The notes under the pieces are model-generated. The model made no database searches. It was not told where the DNA came from and saw only the letters and a list, made by a program, of their open reading frames with translations. Positions 1-12,060 of a stretch of 64,000 nt of DNA are shown in pieces (positions within the stretch are counted from its first letter, which is position 1; every line of letters starts with the position of its first letter). The translations under genes and the position numbers were made by a program. The DNA is from Aquila chrysaetos chrysaetos (lineage: Eukaryota > Chordata > Aves > Accipitriformes > Accipitridae): positions 7,162,041 through 7,226,040 of the forward strand of contig NC_044011.1 of assembly GCF_900496995.4 (NCBI RefSeq), written 5' to 3'.

Positions 1-696
1 CACCATAAAACCATCTCCTACAGTGCCTGCATGGCCCAGCTTTTCTTCCTCCACTTCCTGGGAGCAGCTGAAGCTTTCCTGCTCATGGTCATGGCCTATG
101 ACCGTTATCTAGCCATTTGTAAACCTCTTCACTACACCAGGCTTGTGAACAGGAGGGTATGCTGTATCCTGGTTGGAGCTACATGGGGTGGGGGCTTCAT
201 CCATGGCATCATTTTATTTGCTCTCGGCATCCACCTCCCTTTATGTGGTCCCAACATTCTGGACAACTTCTTCTGTGATGTCCATCAGCTGGTCAAGTTG
301 GCCTGTGCCAACACTTACGTACTGGAGCTTTTGATGTTCCTCAACAATGGAATTGTTATCATTATGTGCTTTACACTTCTCCTCATCTCCTACACTGTCC
401 TGTTGCTGAAGCTCCAGACACAGTCCTCCAAGGGAAAGAGCAAAGTAGCCTCCACCTGTGTTGCCCACATCATTGTGGTTTTTGTCATGTGTGGCCCAGC
501 TATGTATATCTATGGTTTACCCTTCCAAGCTGTGCCAATGGAAAAAGTTGTTGCTGTTTTCCATACGGTCATCTTCCCCTTGACTAATCCCATGATCTAT
601 ACCTTGTGTAACAAGGAGATCAAAGGCTCAATGTGGAAGCTGGTCAGCAAATACATACTTTGGTGTGGAAAATTAAAAAAAAATATTTTTAAGTAA
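1..696 (+). CDS. Olfactory receptor, OR4-like, 5' end outside window
   Basis: Seven-transmembrane odorant receptor (class II, G-protein coupled, plasma membrane of olfactory neurons). The frame is open from base 1 and gives 231 residues, ending in TAA at 694-696. The piece starts just before TM3. Visible marks are MAYDRYLAIC (residues 31-40 of the piece), KSKVASTCVAH (147-156 region, the OR KAFSTCxSH signature), SY before it (130-131), and the TM7 motif PLTNPMIY (193-200). The extracellular-loop-2 cysteines near LCGPN and FFCDV are present. The residues around TM3 (HFLGAAEAFLL), FFCDVHQLVKLAC and the TM5 start NNGIVII resemble the OR4 family more than the OR6-like genes elsewhere in the window. 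No stop or frameshift is seen, so it is probably functional, but the first about 80 residues are not in the window. The exact orthologue is not known. Confidence 0.93.
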   Translation, partial: HHKTISYSACMAQLFFLHFLGAAEAFLLMVMAYDRYLAICKPLHYTRLVNRRVCCILVGATWGGGFIHGIILFALGIHLPLCGPNILDNFFCDVHQLVKLACANTYVLELLMFLNNGIVIIMCFTLLLISYTVLLLKLQTQSSKGKSKVASTCVAHIIVVFVMCGPAMYIYGLPFQAVPMEKVVAVFHTVIFPLTNPMIYTLCNKEIKGSMWKLVSKYILWCGKLKKNIFK

Positions 697-1508
697 ATAA
701 GTGAAAGCTTTTTTTTATTTTTGTTTTGTTTGTTAATACAGTTTTCTTAGGAACAACTCCATAGTGTACATTATGTAGCAACATAATATCAACTAAGCAA
801 GCTTCAAATAGTTTTCTTCTAATTATCAAAAAATGTTTAGGGTGACACTAAAACCAGTATGTAATAATTTAGAGGAGAACTATACTGTGTAAAGATATTA
901 AGACAGTTGTGCTATGTTCTACTGTTAAAATTCTATATCTTTACAGAAATTAACTAGCAGGAGGTGTGAAGCATTTATAGAATCATTACTGAAATTCTAG
1001 TCCAGAAGCAGATAGATAAAATCAGGTAGCAAGCATGTTAGTTCAAGATTTCAGCTTATACTTGAATCTCTGACTGTTGATACTGCCTGTTGTTTGACTC
1101 TCATATGACTCTGCTCCTGAATGAGTTGATTGCTTCTCCGCAAAGGGAGAATGTGCAAGTCACTGGATGATCTAGCTTATAGTCAAGCTTTGCCTTTTCA
1201 TACAGCATAGGTAGGCCACTGAAATCTGAAATCAGAAGTCAACTATCAAGTAAAAATCAAAGGCAATGTGGACATAGCCTTATGGTAGGCACTAGTGACA
1301 GGATTTGTCTAGCCAGGTATAGACATCTACAGCATCAGAATTAGTCACCTAAGGATTCCTGCATAATCGATGAGTGTTTCCAGCAAGCAACTCAGCTAAT
1401 GCATTTGTATTGTCTACTTGGGGAAGAAATAAACCATGCTTTAGGCATTTTTATCTTTCCCTCAGCACTCGCTCTGTAATCTACTTCTCAGTTTGATTCC
1501 AAGGTGGA
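697..1508. other. Intergenic, no gene seen
   Basis: A/T-rich sequence after the OR4-like stop codon. I see no open frame of note and no clear repeat. Confidence 0.6.
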
Positions 1509-2542
1509 ATCATAGATTCATAGAATTTCTCAAGTTGGAAGGGACCCATAATGATCATTGAGTCCAATTCCCTGCTCCTCGCAGGACTACCTAAAACTAA
1601 ATCATATGACTAAGAGTGTCGTCCAGACACTCCTTCAACTCTGACAGGTTTGGTGCTGTGACCACTTCCCTGGGGAGCCTGTTCCAGTGACTGACCACCC
1701 TCTCAGTGAAGAACCTTTTCCTAGTGTCCAATCTGAACTTCCCCTGACACGGCTTCTTTGCATTTCCTTGTGTCCTATCACTGGTCACCAGAAAGAGGAG
1801 ATCAGCACCTCCCCTCTGCTGTCCCCATTGACAAAGTTGCAGACTGGGATGAGGTCACCCCTCAGCCTTCTATTATCCAAGCTGAATAAACTAAGTAAGT
1901 CTTGCCCTAGAGGCCTTTCACCATCTTGGTCTCTCTCCTCTGGACAAACTCTAATAGTTTGATGCTCTTCTTCTATTGAGGTGCCCAAAACTGCACACAG
2001 TACTTGAGGTGGGGCCACACCAGTGCAGCGTAGAGTGGACAATCGCCTCCCTGAACCAGCTAGCTATGCTGTGCTTGATGCACCCCAGGACATGGCTGGC
2101 CCTTTTGGCTGCCAGGGCACCCTGCTGACTCATATTCAACTTGCCATCAACCCAAACCCTCACATCTCTTTCCATAGGGCTGCTCTCCAGCTTCTCATCC
2201 CCCAATTTTTTCTATAAACAGGATTACCCTATCCCAGGCACAGAACCCAGCACTTGCTCTTGTTAAATTTCATATGGTTGGTGATTGCCCAGCTCTCTGG
2301 TCTACCCAGATCTTTCTGTAAGGCCTCTCTACCCTTGAGAGAGTCCACAGCTCCTTCTAGTTTATTATCATCGGCAAACTTACTTAATGTACATTTGACT
2401 CCTGTGTCCAGATCATTTATAAAAATGTTAAAGAGCACTGGTCCTAAAATTGAGCCCCGGGGAACCCCGCTAGTGACGGGCCACCAGCCTGATGCAACCC
2501 CATTTACTACAACTCTTTGAGCCTGACCCATCAGCCAATTGT
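1509..2542 (-). mobile_element. CR1 LINE, 3' part (reverse transcriptase end)
   Basis: Non-LTR retrotransposon copy on the minus strand. Its 3' tail appears on the + strand as the gaatcatagattcatagaat motif at about 1508. Minus-strand translation at 2229-2531 shows the reverse transcriptase block [16 protein letters not shown] and the catalytic FADD box (FADDNKLEG). The more C-terminal CR1 ORF2 blocks follow in several broken frames (1951-2205, 1785-2042, 1597-1788), including the WNRLPREVV block near the end. Several frameshifts mean that it is dead. It stops abruptly near 2542. It may be the 3' part of the same copy whose ORF1 lies at 2898-4160. Confidence 0.9.
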
Positions 2543-2811
2543 ATTACAGACTTCAGTCAGCCAAATAATTCCTTTTGGGGGGAAATCAGGATTTCAGAGA
2601 GAATGGTTTTCTTACTGTAGTGCATATTCTGTAGACAGGGTAGGTGCAGAGTGGACTAACTGCGGCTCCATCCACAGTCTTCCAGTAATAGCCCAGAAGG
2701 CATTGCACCCTCACAAATCATAGTGTTCTCTGTCCTTGTGAAAACCTTTTTGTTGCATAAGAATCTAAATATAGTTACAAGGAAGTAACATTGGAAAATG
2801 TTTACCAAAGA

Positions 2812-2897
2812 GCTGTGTAGTCTCTGTCCACGGAGATATTAAAAACATGTCTAGAAACAGTCGTGAGCAACCTCCCCTAGTTGATTCCGCTTTGCTC
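2812..2897 (+). mobile_element. Short CR1 3' fragment, opposite strand
   Basis: About 85 bp matching the CR1 3' region in + orientation, by comparison with the copy at 23,080-23,160. The shared phrases are a 'gtctctgtccacggagatatt' type stretch followed by a 'gtgagcaacct' type stretch. It lies between two minus-strand CR1 pieces. Confidence 0.55.
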
Positions 2898-4160
2898 CTG
2901 CCTTTCTGTTGTCCTCAGCTCCCAGTTCACCTTTTCTGGCCAAACAGTCTGCCCATTAGCATTGCCACCCTCAGGCAGTGCCATGCTAACTCTTGGCTTA
3001 CCTTCAGCTGTCCTCATAGTATCCCCGTCCCCTGTAAATTCTAGTTCAAAGCCATCTCAACCAGTCCTGCCAGCTTATGAACAAAGAAGCATTTCCCCCA
3101 TTAGGACAGGTGGATCCTGTCAGGCCCCAGCATACCTTGTGTCTCAAAGACTCTTCTGTCATTATAAAAGCCAAAGTTCTGGTGGAGGCACCAGTCTTGG
3201 AGCCAAGTATTGATGTCTTGGCCATGTTCATTTCTTCCAGTGTCTTTCCCCATTACTGGGAGGACTCAGGAAAACACTACCTGTGCTCCTGAGTCCTTTA
3301 GCATTCTTCCCAGGGCCCTGAAATCTCTTCTAATTGACCTTGGACTTCTTGTTGTGATGTCATTAGTACCCAAGCTCATCAGTTGTCTGTTGACACCACT
3401 GATTTAGGCCCCAAGGAGGCAGCAAACTTCCCTGAAAATAGGGTCTGGTCTACAGATGGGTGCCTCTGTTCCACCCATGAGGGAGTCACCTATGATGATA
3501 ACGCGCTGCTCTTTCTTCTCAGTGTGGGTCTTAACGCAGCTCTTGATGCAAGAAGTTGGTTGATCTGAACTCGGTGAGAGTACTTGCACAGATTCCTCCT
3601 CTTCTGTCTCATAATTTCCTTTGTCTACCATACTCAGAGCCTCATACTTATTCTGTAAAGGTAATGAGGGGTTCCCCTTACAGCTCCCTGCGGTAACTTG
3701 CTTCCACTCCTCCCTATCCCTTGTAACACTGCCTTCATCCTGGCACAAAATAGATACTGGACCTACCTCAGTAGTGGCCATGCTGAGTTGGCTCCTGCAT
3801 GCCAGAGATGGCAGAGCACAGCTCCATTGGTCTAGATCTCCTTCTCAGACTCTCAGCTGCTCCCCAGTCTGCCCGCCTCCTCCTGAAGCTCAGCCACCAG
3901 GCAGAGCAGTTCATCTACCTGGGCACAGCTCCCACAGGTTTGCTTGTTACTGCCCTCCATCTCCAGGAGAAGCCCCAGGCACACCCCGCAGCCTGAAACC
4001 TGGGTAGTCACATGCTTCAACAAGAGCTCTGTCTGTGTGCCTGCACTGCTGCTAGAAGCTCAGGAGAAACAGAGGACATGGCTTTTTCCTGGAAGGTCAC
4101 CATGCTGCCACACACCTGCCCACCGTATCATTTCCAAAGAATCAGCCAGATGACTACATC
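2898..4160 (-). mobile_element. CR1 LINE ORF1 region (SGNH/GDSL esterase-like)
   Basis: Minus-strand translation of 3404-3781 contains VIIIGDSLMGGTEAPICRPD and REVCCLLGA, the block I (GDS) of the esterase-like domain found in CR1 ORF1. Further along, in other frames, come LGTNDITTRSPRSIRRDFRA, AQVVFSPV and the tail GPDRIHLS followed by FVHKLAGLVEMALN. Upstream of the esterase block a short Cys-rich stretch (TCGSCAQVDELL, about 3900-3960) matches the CR1 ORF1 N-terminal zinc-finger/coiled-coil start. Several frameshifts and stops make it a pseudo-ORF. ORF1 is rarely retained because most bird CR1 copies are 5' truncated. It is not a host esterase gene. Confidence 0.8.
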
Positions 4161-6890
4161 ATTATGAACTCCAGCCTGCCATAACTCATTTCAGCCTTTA
4201 GCTGATCGCTGCAAATGATGGAAGCAAGGATTCTCATCTCTCCTCAGGAACAGTATTGCCCTACAATTATTAGAGATGGAAACAGCACCAGGCTTTACAA
4301 TCATTCACAGGACAGGCTGCTCAGAAGGCTGTCACTCCTGGCCAGGAATAAGACTGCAGCCAATGGCAGTAGTCTCTATAAGTAGCCTAGAAGTAGCTTA
4401 TACATTTGTCCTAAACTGCATCCACATTCATACATACAGCACTCTTTTATTTTTTTTATTTTTTTTTTAAAGGGGTGGGAATAGGCACATGAGTGAACTA
4501 ATGCTTTAATTTATTGCGGAGAAGTGTGACTGCTGGCTAACTGGGCATTTACCTGCATGCAGCCCTTGCTGATATCATTCCTGCCAAACATCTATCTTTG
4601 TTTTCCCTTGTATATTTGTGCAGCAACAGTTTCCTAGAGAAGGACTAAAACCAGACTTCCTTGCTTAGAAGCTGAATGAATTAAGACTGAACTGTTTTGT
4701 CTTTCAATCTTTTCTAAATCTTTCTGTGGAATGTATTTTAAATATTTAGTAACTCCAAATATGTTTGAAGAAACTAAAAGTAATGCTCCCAAGCGATAAT
4801 AGTAATTGTTGCTGCCATCTGAGTTATCTGAGGGTTTTTTAAAATTCTCTTGTTTTACTTTAATGTCTAAGAAGTCAATAACAAAGCTCTACACAATTCG
4901 CTTGGGAGCAGCTGGAATTCAGGCAGTGTCAGTGCAGTATATTTAACAAGATGCTAGACTGGAAATATTGTTTCTTCACTATTTCTTAGTATTTCAAAGT
5001 CTGATATTCTCTAACTCATACCAGCATGTGAGTTTTCTGAGCACTTCTCCAGAAATTTTCCTTGAATATTTGTAACTCTTTTTTGCTGATAGCCCACAGT
5101 TGATTTTACAGAACAACTTCTTGTTCTAAAAAATATAACCCAAATGTTACTACCATGTAAATTGAGATGTGGCTGTTTAAAAACTTGTTTATTTTTAGTC
5201 TCATGTCCTTTCCTTCTACTACACTGTCACCTTTGCCTTTAGAACTGATTGGCTTCATAAATGAATGGCTATTGTTAACGCAGAAGAAATAAACACGAAG
5301 GAAAAGTATCCGAATTTTGTGAACCAGAATATGGTGCAGTCTTTTGAAATGTATTTCTTCACTTCATCACTGACTTCCTGAAAATCTGCAATAAAGCCAG
5401 GGCAAGTGAATACTGATTTTTAAAGGAGTTTACATTTGTACATGATGCATATTATTCAAAATGAAAACATATAAACTAATGTATATTATAACTTCTCTCT
5501 CCTGTCCTTTAGTATTTTCTCTTTACAACTTTTTTTTTATCAGACCTGTAATACAGCAGTAGTTTCTTTTTTCTGAGATGAATGTCATGCATAGAACTTA
5601 ACAGCAAACAGAAATATTAAATTAGCAACTACGCACCAAGTCAGTGTCACATATTTGTTTAATCTGTTAAATGGCCCATTGTATTCCTCCAAGTGTTCCT
5701 TATAGCATTGCAGCTTACCTTCAAAAGTGCTAAATGCATACACATATTTTCAATTAGGATATTTTGAAAAACAAATTTATTTTTACAATATTTTTATTGC
5801 AACACATCTCTATATTGTCACAGGAAAACAGGATCGATATTTAAATGTACTTTATGTCAATTGTCCAACCATTTAGTTTCTCTGACTTAAAATGAAGAGG
5901 GTTTTTTTTATTAATTACTTAGTATTGACTGATACAGGGTGTGCTATAAATCTACTTCACTGAACAAACTAGAAAATACTTGAATTGATTTTAGGACTGA
6001 AATATCAAAAGAGAGCAAGGGAAAGTCAAACAGTGTATGAAAAGGCTGGCATTATTTAAATGATCTGGGGTATATGTGAGGCATCTGTGTGGAGCAGAGG
6101 GGTGAACCATGCCCCCAAAAGAGCATCGGTCTCCCTTCGAATGGCACCAGACTTCAGTTAACTGAACTGTTTGCAGATACTCAGCTCAACCCTACACCTG
6201 TATATGTGGGTCTATAGTTGCAGACCTCATGTTAACGCCCTGTGTCATCCCACTCCTGCATTACAGATGCCTGAAGACAGGGGATGAATTCCATGGCAAA
6301 TGCATAATCTTTACACACACGAGGCACCGGAGGGATGAAGCCCTCTTAAGCCCTGCAGACTTCTGCACTGCTACCAACCCACTCCGTATCCACCAAAGCC
6401 AAAACTATCCCTCATGTCATGGTGTACGTGCCCCTGCTGTAGCGTAGGTCCCCTAGAGCACAAAACTCAGCTTTTCTCTTCACCTTCCTCTGCATCCCAG
6501 AGGAGTACGGAGTGGTTCCCAAGCTCAGTAAGCAGATGGAGCAGTCATGGCAGATTAGTTAGTCACTTCTCCTTCTCAGGATGAGAAAATGGAAATAATA
6601 CCTCTCCCAGGTACAGACCCACTTCCCTGGAGCTTGCATGCAGCTGTGCTTTGAAATAGAAGTTCAGTTATTGCTACAGGATTGCCTTATCAGTAAACCC
6701 TTCAGAGAAGTGGTTATTCAAAATGCCTACCAGTGCTGCTGGGTTCAGGCTCTTCTCTGCTCCTTTGCAAAGTGAATTTCTTTGGTTATACGATAAAAAG
6801 CTGATCTCCACACACACAAAAGAATACAGAGGCCCAGCAACAGGTAGAGAAACCGCAATAACCTAACCAGAGAAATGGACACCCTGACCC
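4161..6890. other. Gene-free A/T-rich stretch
   Basis: No open frame or recognisable repeat. There is a T-rich homopolymer tract at about 4443-4470. The only ORF-like run (6229-6447) has no family resemblance. Confidence 0.55.
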
Positions 6891-7650
6891 AGCTCTTCCT
6901 AGGGCTGTCCCAGCAGAGCCATCAGCCCCATGAGTGATACACATCCTGATGAGTCGGTGGTAGCAGCTTTCCAGGTCACCTTACAGACTGAGGCACAGTT
7001 AATGCCTAGGGGGTACAGGACACATTATGGAATGAAAGGGAAAAGGATCTTGGGATTGTACAAGATTTATTATAGGATGTTTAGGGGAGGAACCACAGGC
7101 TGGTCAGTACACTTTTCTGGCCATGCCCTGCATCTGCTCAGTGCAGTCTCTCCTGTCTTCTTATTAAACTTCATTTCTAACTGTCTTCCTGGGTGAGGGC
7201 TCTCTATTCTGTCTCTGTGTGTGTATAGGGGCCTGAGTGCAGTAAATGGAGTCAGATGGCCTGTGTGTCCATGGTGCCAGCAAACGGAGCAAGCAAGGCT
7301 GTGTAAGTGTGTAAGCAAGTATCCAGGCAGACTAGGCAGCTAAGTGAAGTGACCTGGGAACCAGCTGTGTGTACAAGTAAGACAACTGGAAGAACTGGGT
7401 ACTGGAGGGACCAGAGGGGACCAGTTGCTGGAGAGATCATATGTTCCGGTGGCCAAGTGAGACACCCATTTAGGAGAGAAGGGGCCGCATGGTTGGGTCC
7501 CTGAGGTGGTAGTGGCTGACCACTGCATATCAGAGGACATAGAAGCACAAAGACTGTTGCTGAACACCAAATACTGCACAGGCAGAGGGCCTCAGAACCT
7601 GGGACCAGAAGTTCAGTCTGATCCTTCTCATCTGCTGCATGGATCTTCTT
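6890..7650 (+). mobile_element. Old LTR 3' part plus leader, broken fossil
   Basis: An ATTAAA-type poly(A) signal near 7163 sits inside a 'cctgtcttctta..' context, followed by a U5-like 'ctgtcttcctgggtgagg' stretch. After it comes a leader-like region (about 7230-7450) with degenerate repeats built on CCAG(C/T)NACTGG. The same order of parts is found at 62,140-62,960 and, more loosely, at 11,440-12,060. The shared phrase 'cctgtgtgtcc.tggtgcc' links 7258 and 62,368. No gag or pol frame is visible. I read it as an eroded endogenous retrovirus LTR-leader of unknown family. The ends are approximate. Confidence 0.4.
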
Positions 7651-8345
7651 GTCCATGGTTGAAGAAACTCAGCTAGCCCAGTGGGAAAAAGAGGGCAGGG
7701 GAAGTTGAGTAAGACCATGCACGGGATTCAGGTTCTTCAGCCTCTCATGGCATCCAGTGGGCAGGAGTTTCTTCAGCCAACCTTGCATCTCCCCACCATA
7801 GTTTCTCACATTTGGCTTAACCCCAGGACCATTTAAATTCTACAAGAGTCCCAAACTCCAGCAGCACAGTTGAAGATCATCTTGCAGTGACTCTTGCTAA
7901 CTGCAAGTCAAGCTAAATGTAGCAACAGAGCAGTACCTTCACATGGATGACTTCAAGACTGACTGCAGCTATTGCTCCTTCCTAGCCCTTGGAAGCTCAT
8001 GGTTCTATGCCAAGGCTTTTCTGGGGACCAAAATACCTTCCCTCCGAGTCATAGTGCAGGTCCAAAGATCCTATTTTCCACCCCTGAGGAGCCCTGCGCT
8101 GCTCAGGTGAATACATACAAAAGCTTTGTGTCTCTTCCTCTTGCAAATGGGTATGAGCTAACTTTAGGCTACAGCCAGATTTCCCTTATGAAGGGTAGCA
8201 GAGGAGAAAACACCTTTGAGGGGAAAAAAGGGAAAGGAAAAAAAAAACCTGTAACTCACACAAAGGCCAGAGTCAGGGCTAATGAGCCTGGATGAGCTGA
8301 GTGAGCTCTGGGGAACTGCACAAGATGCCTTCCATATTTAACAAC
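7651..8345. other. Intergenic, no gene seen
   Basis: Unique-looking sequence between an LTR fossil and a CR1 copy. ORFs here (7972-8295) are low-complexity and show no family features. Confidence 0.5.
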
Positions 8346-9789
8346 TACATAGAATCACAGAATCCTTTAGGCTGGAAAATACCCTTAAGATCAAGTCCAA
8401 CCGTTAACCTAGCACTGCCAAGTCCACCACTGTCCCTCAGTGGCACATCTATATGTCTTTTAAATACCTCCAGGGATGGTCACTCAACCACTTCCCTGGG
8501 CAGCCTGTTCCCATGCTTGACAACCCTTTTTGGTGAAGAAAATTTTCCTAATATCCAATCTAAACCTCCTGTGGTGCAAGTTGACACCATTGCCTCTCTT
8601 CCCATCACTTGTTACTTGGTAAAAGAGACTGTCACCCACCCCGCTACAACCTCCTTTCAGGTACTGGTAGAAAGCTATAAGGTCTCCCCTCACCCTCCTT
8701 TTCTCCAAGCAAAACAATCCCAGTTCCCTCAGCTGCTCCTTGTAAGACTTGTTCTCTAGACCCTTCACCAGCTTCATTGCTCTTCTTTGGACACGCTCCA
8801 GCACCTCAATGTCTGTCTTGTAGTGAGGGGCCCAAACCTAAACACATTATTCAAGGTGTAGTCTCACCAGTGCTAAGTACAGGGGGACGATCACTTCCAT
8901 AGTTCTGCTGGCCACAGTATTTCTGATACAAGCCAGAACACTATTGGCCTTCTTGGCCACCTGGGCACACTGCCAGCTCATATTCAGCTGGCTGTTGACC
9001 AACACCCCCAGGTCCTTTTCTGCCGGGCAACTTTCCAGCCACTCTTCCCCAAGCCTGTAGCTTTGCATGGGATTGTTTTGACCCAAGTGCAGGACCCAGC
9101 ACTGAGCCTTGTTGAACCTCATAGAATTGGCCTCAGCCCATCGATCCAGCCTGTCCAGATCCCTCTGTAGAACCTTTCTATCCTCAAGCAGATCAACACC
9201 CTTGCCCAACTTGGTGTTGTCTGCAAACTTACTGAGGGTGCACTCAATCCCCTCCTCCAGATCATTGATAAAGATATTAAACAGAACTGGCCCCAGTACT
9301 GAGCCCCGGGGAACACCACTTGTGACTGGCCACCAACTGGATTTAACTCCATTCACCATAACCCTCTGGGCTCGTCCATCCAGCCAGTTTCTTACCCAAC
9401 AAAGAGTACGCTCATCCACCCCACGAGCAGCCAGTTTCTCCAGGAGAGTCCTGTGTGAAACAGTGTCAAAGGCTTTACTGAAGTCCAGGTAGACTGTAGT
9501 CCACAGCCTTTCCCTCATCCATCAAGTGGGTCATCTTGTCATAGAAGGATATGAGGTTTGTCAAGCAGGACCTGCCTTTCATAAACCCATGCTGACTGGG
9601 TCTGATCACCTGGTTGTCCTGTACGTGCCATGTGATGGCACTCAAGATGATCTGCTCCATAACATCCCCCAGCGCTGAGGTCAGACTGACAGGCCTGTAG
9701 TTCCCTGGATCCTCCTTTCAGCCCTTCTCATAGATGGGTGTCACATTTATTAACCTCCAGTCAACTGGGGCCTCTCTGGTTAGGGGTAT
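8346..9789 (-). mobile_element. CR1 LINE, 5'-truncated, large ORF2 portion
   Basis: The minus-strand copy begins at its 3' tail (tagaatcacagaatc, 8349). The ORF2 reverse transcriptase is open over 223 residues at 8847-9518 ([29 protein letters not shown], then the thumb region). It continues upstream in a second frame at 9475-9660 (QHGFMKGRSCLTNL). Upstream of that a stretch near 9660-9720 encodes the 'GNYRPVSLTSA' block. The catalytic box reads FADN in place of FADD, so one metal-binding Asp is lost. A frameshift separates the blocks. The copy begins (5' side) at about 9789. Confidence 0.93.
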
Positions 9790-11430
9790 AAAAGGGGCCA
9801 GTCAGGAGTAAATTTCAAGTAAGATGGCTTTGGGAGTACAGAAAGAGGAACAACATACATACCTGTCCATGCTAACCTTCACCAAATACCCATGAACCAC
9901 GAGGGCATATTAGCATGTTACCAAGTATAAAAAAACCAGTATCCTGAAATATCATAACTAATGGCTTTATTAGGTCCTTTTGATTTGTATTACAAGTAAT
10001 CCACTGAAGAACCAGATCGAATAATTGGATTGAATGATAGCTGTCCTTGACAGTAGCTTTCCTTTCCCTCCCCTCCCCACGCTCCCCGAGTATGTTGTCT
10101 GCCAATTTCAGCTGGGTATGATGTGCAAATGTCTGTCCCTGTGCTTCTATGAGTGTGCCTGTGTGGGGAGGGGTTGAACCAATGCATGTTCCCTACACGC
10201 AGGTCTGGGGGAGGAGTGTGTGCATATGTAGTTGGAGACTACATTGGGGAATTTGGGAGGTACATGCTTGTCTTGGATTCCAGCTTCTGATTTACAATCC
10301 TTTAAGCTGGGAGAAGGGACATTTGGGTTAGACTGGGAATTCTATAGAAGGGGTAGTCATGACATGCCCCTAAAATCTCAGAAAATTGTCCCGGTCAAGT
10401 CTGAGCCACGGTTCACTGGAAATGAAGGGGTACAGGAAGGGAAATGCCAACCTTAATTAGGAAAACAGCAATGTCTTACAATTTGTGAAAGAATGCGTAA
10501 CGTGGACTAACATTACAAATGGCGCAGAACTACCACTGGTTCCAAAAACTAAGAATTAAGCCTAGCTGTCTTTGATACTGCATGTGACTCAGCAGTCGGC
10601 ACAGAGCTAACCCCAAAGCAGGTGACCAGTGCAGATCACTCAGCTCTGCTGGAATGAGACCAAAACTACAGGATCCACCTGGCCACAGACATCCCATGAC
10701 CCAGTGCATGGAGAGATGCAGCTATCAAAGCCAAAGAACTGGACTTGCCTATACGACCTGTTACACTTACAGAGGTGTTACTGATCTTAAGTGCCTCAAT
10801 ACGTTCATGTCTATTGTCTCTGATGGGTTGGCCAGCAACCACAGCCCTTGCACATGCTCCCCTCCATGGTTAATGCCCAGAGGAATCGGGCTCCTGCCTT
10901 GATGTGTGCAGCCCATAGTGGGGCCCCATTCAGGCTCTATGGGAGTGAGGAGTGGTGCAGCTTCTTCTGATATTACCGGTCAATGGAGGAGTGTCATGGG
11001 ATGTCGAAGGAGCATGCCTGCTCTTTTAAGGATATCTGGTCAAAGAAACCATAAACAAGAAAATACAGAGATAATCCTGACACATGATAAGGGATGTGAT
11101 GAGAGCAAACCTGATCAGTCACCCTAATTGGTAAGGATGCGTAGTGCAAGTCTGAAAACATTTATTTTTACAGCTGGGAAGTTAAGGAAAGGGAGACAAA
11201 CACACAGAGTGATAAAATCTGACCAATTAGCATTAACAAAGACAATAACCAGAAGCAAACATCATTAGTCACACTAACTGATGAGCTCTCAAGAAGCTAT
11301 AAGCAACCAGGGCTTTGCAACTGGTAAGGATGCAAACCTGAGTGTCCAGGATGTTGGATGGAGTCATGGGACCATGTCAGTTGTTGAGAGAATGTGCAGG
11401 GGAGGGGAAGCTGGGAGCAACAAAGATGGG
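9790..11430. other. Intergenic, no gene seen
   Basis: No credible gene. ORFs are short and lack family marks. The sequence becomes LTR-like towards the right end. Confidence 0.5.
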
Positions 11431-12060
11431 GGTAGACAGAAAAGGGGTATAAAAGAAGCTGGTTGGATATAAACCTGGGTCAGTCAGAGCTGGTCTGGAT
11501 GAGCTCTACATTTGACCACCACAGCCTGTCCTGTCTTCTTATTACATCTTTTCATAACTCTCTCTGCATAATTTCACTCTACCCCATGTAGGTGTGCTGC
11601 AAGGGCCAAGTGCCAGCTACTGGAGGATCAGCATGAGTGGATTTGGTGCCAGCTACTTAAGTCAGATGGGGGAGCAGGCACCCCTGGCCTGTGGTGTCAG
11701 CTACTGGAGCCAGTGGGGCCTCACCCTACCGCTACTGCAGCAATAACTCTGCGTGTCCACAAAACCAGTTACTGGGAGGACCAGCACGAGTGAGGGGCTC
11801 TGTGCCAGCAGCTGGAGTGGGACAGCAGCTCACAGCTTGTGTGCCTGGTTGCTGGAGGCTGGGGGAGGTGACTGTCTGTATCTCCCACAAACCAGGTGTG
11901 CATGCGGTGTGCATGTGTATCCACCAGCAAACTTCAAGCTGGACCAGCTGGGCAAGTAGGAGGCCCTGGGTCCAGGCAGGGGCAATTGATGTATCAGGCA
12001 TCAATTTCAGAACCCATACTGGGATTCAGGTGTCAGAAGCTCATCCAAGTCCTGTGACAC
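11431..12060 (+). mobile_element. Old LTR 3' part plus repeat-rich leader, broken fossil
   Basis: A TATA-like ggtataaaag at about 11,445 is followed by 'cctgtcttcttatta' (compare 7155 and 62,250) and then about 450 bp with at least six degenerate copies of a GCCAGCTACTGGAG-type motif (11,610; 11,648; 11,697; 11,765; 11,807; 11,850 regions). The organisation matches the fossils at 6.9-7.65 and 62.1-62.96 kb. No retroviral protein-coding frame is seen. The family is not identified. Confidence 0.4.

Noticed and set aside
3404-3781. Minus-strand 125-residue ORF with a GDSL-like motif, at first sight a host esterase
   Set aside because: The block RVIIIGDSLMGGTEAPICRPD-type context plus the following CR1-like segments match CR1 ORF1, not a host gene.
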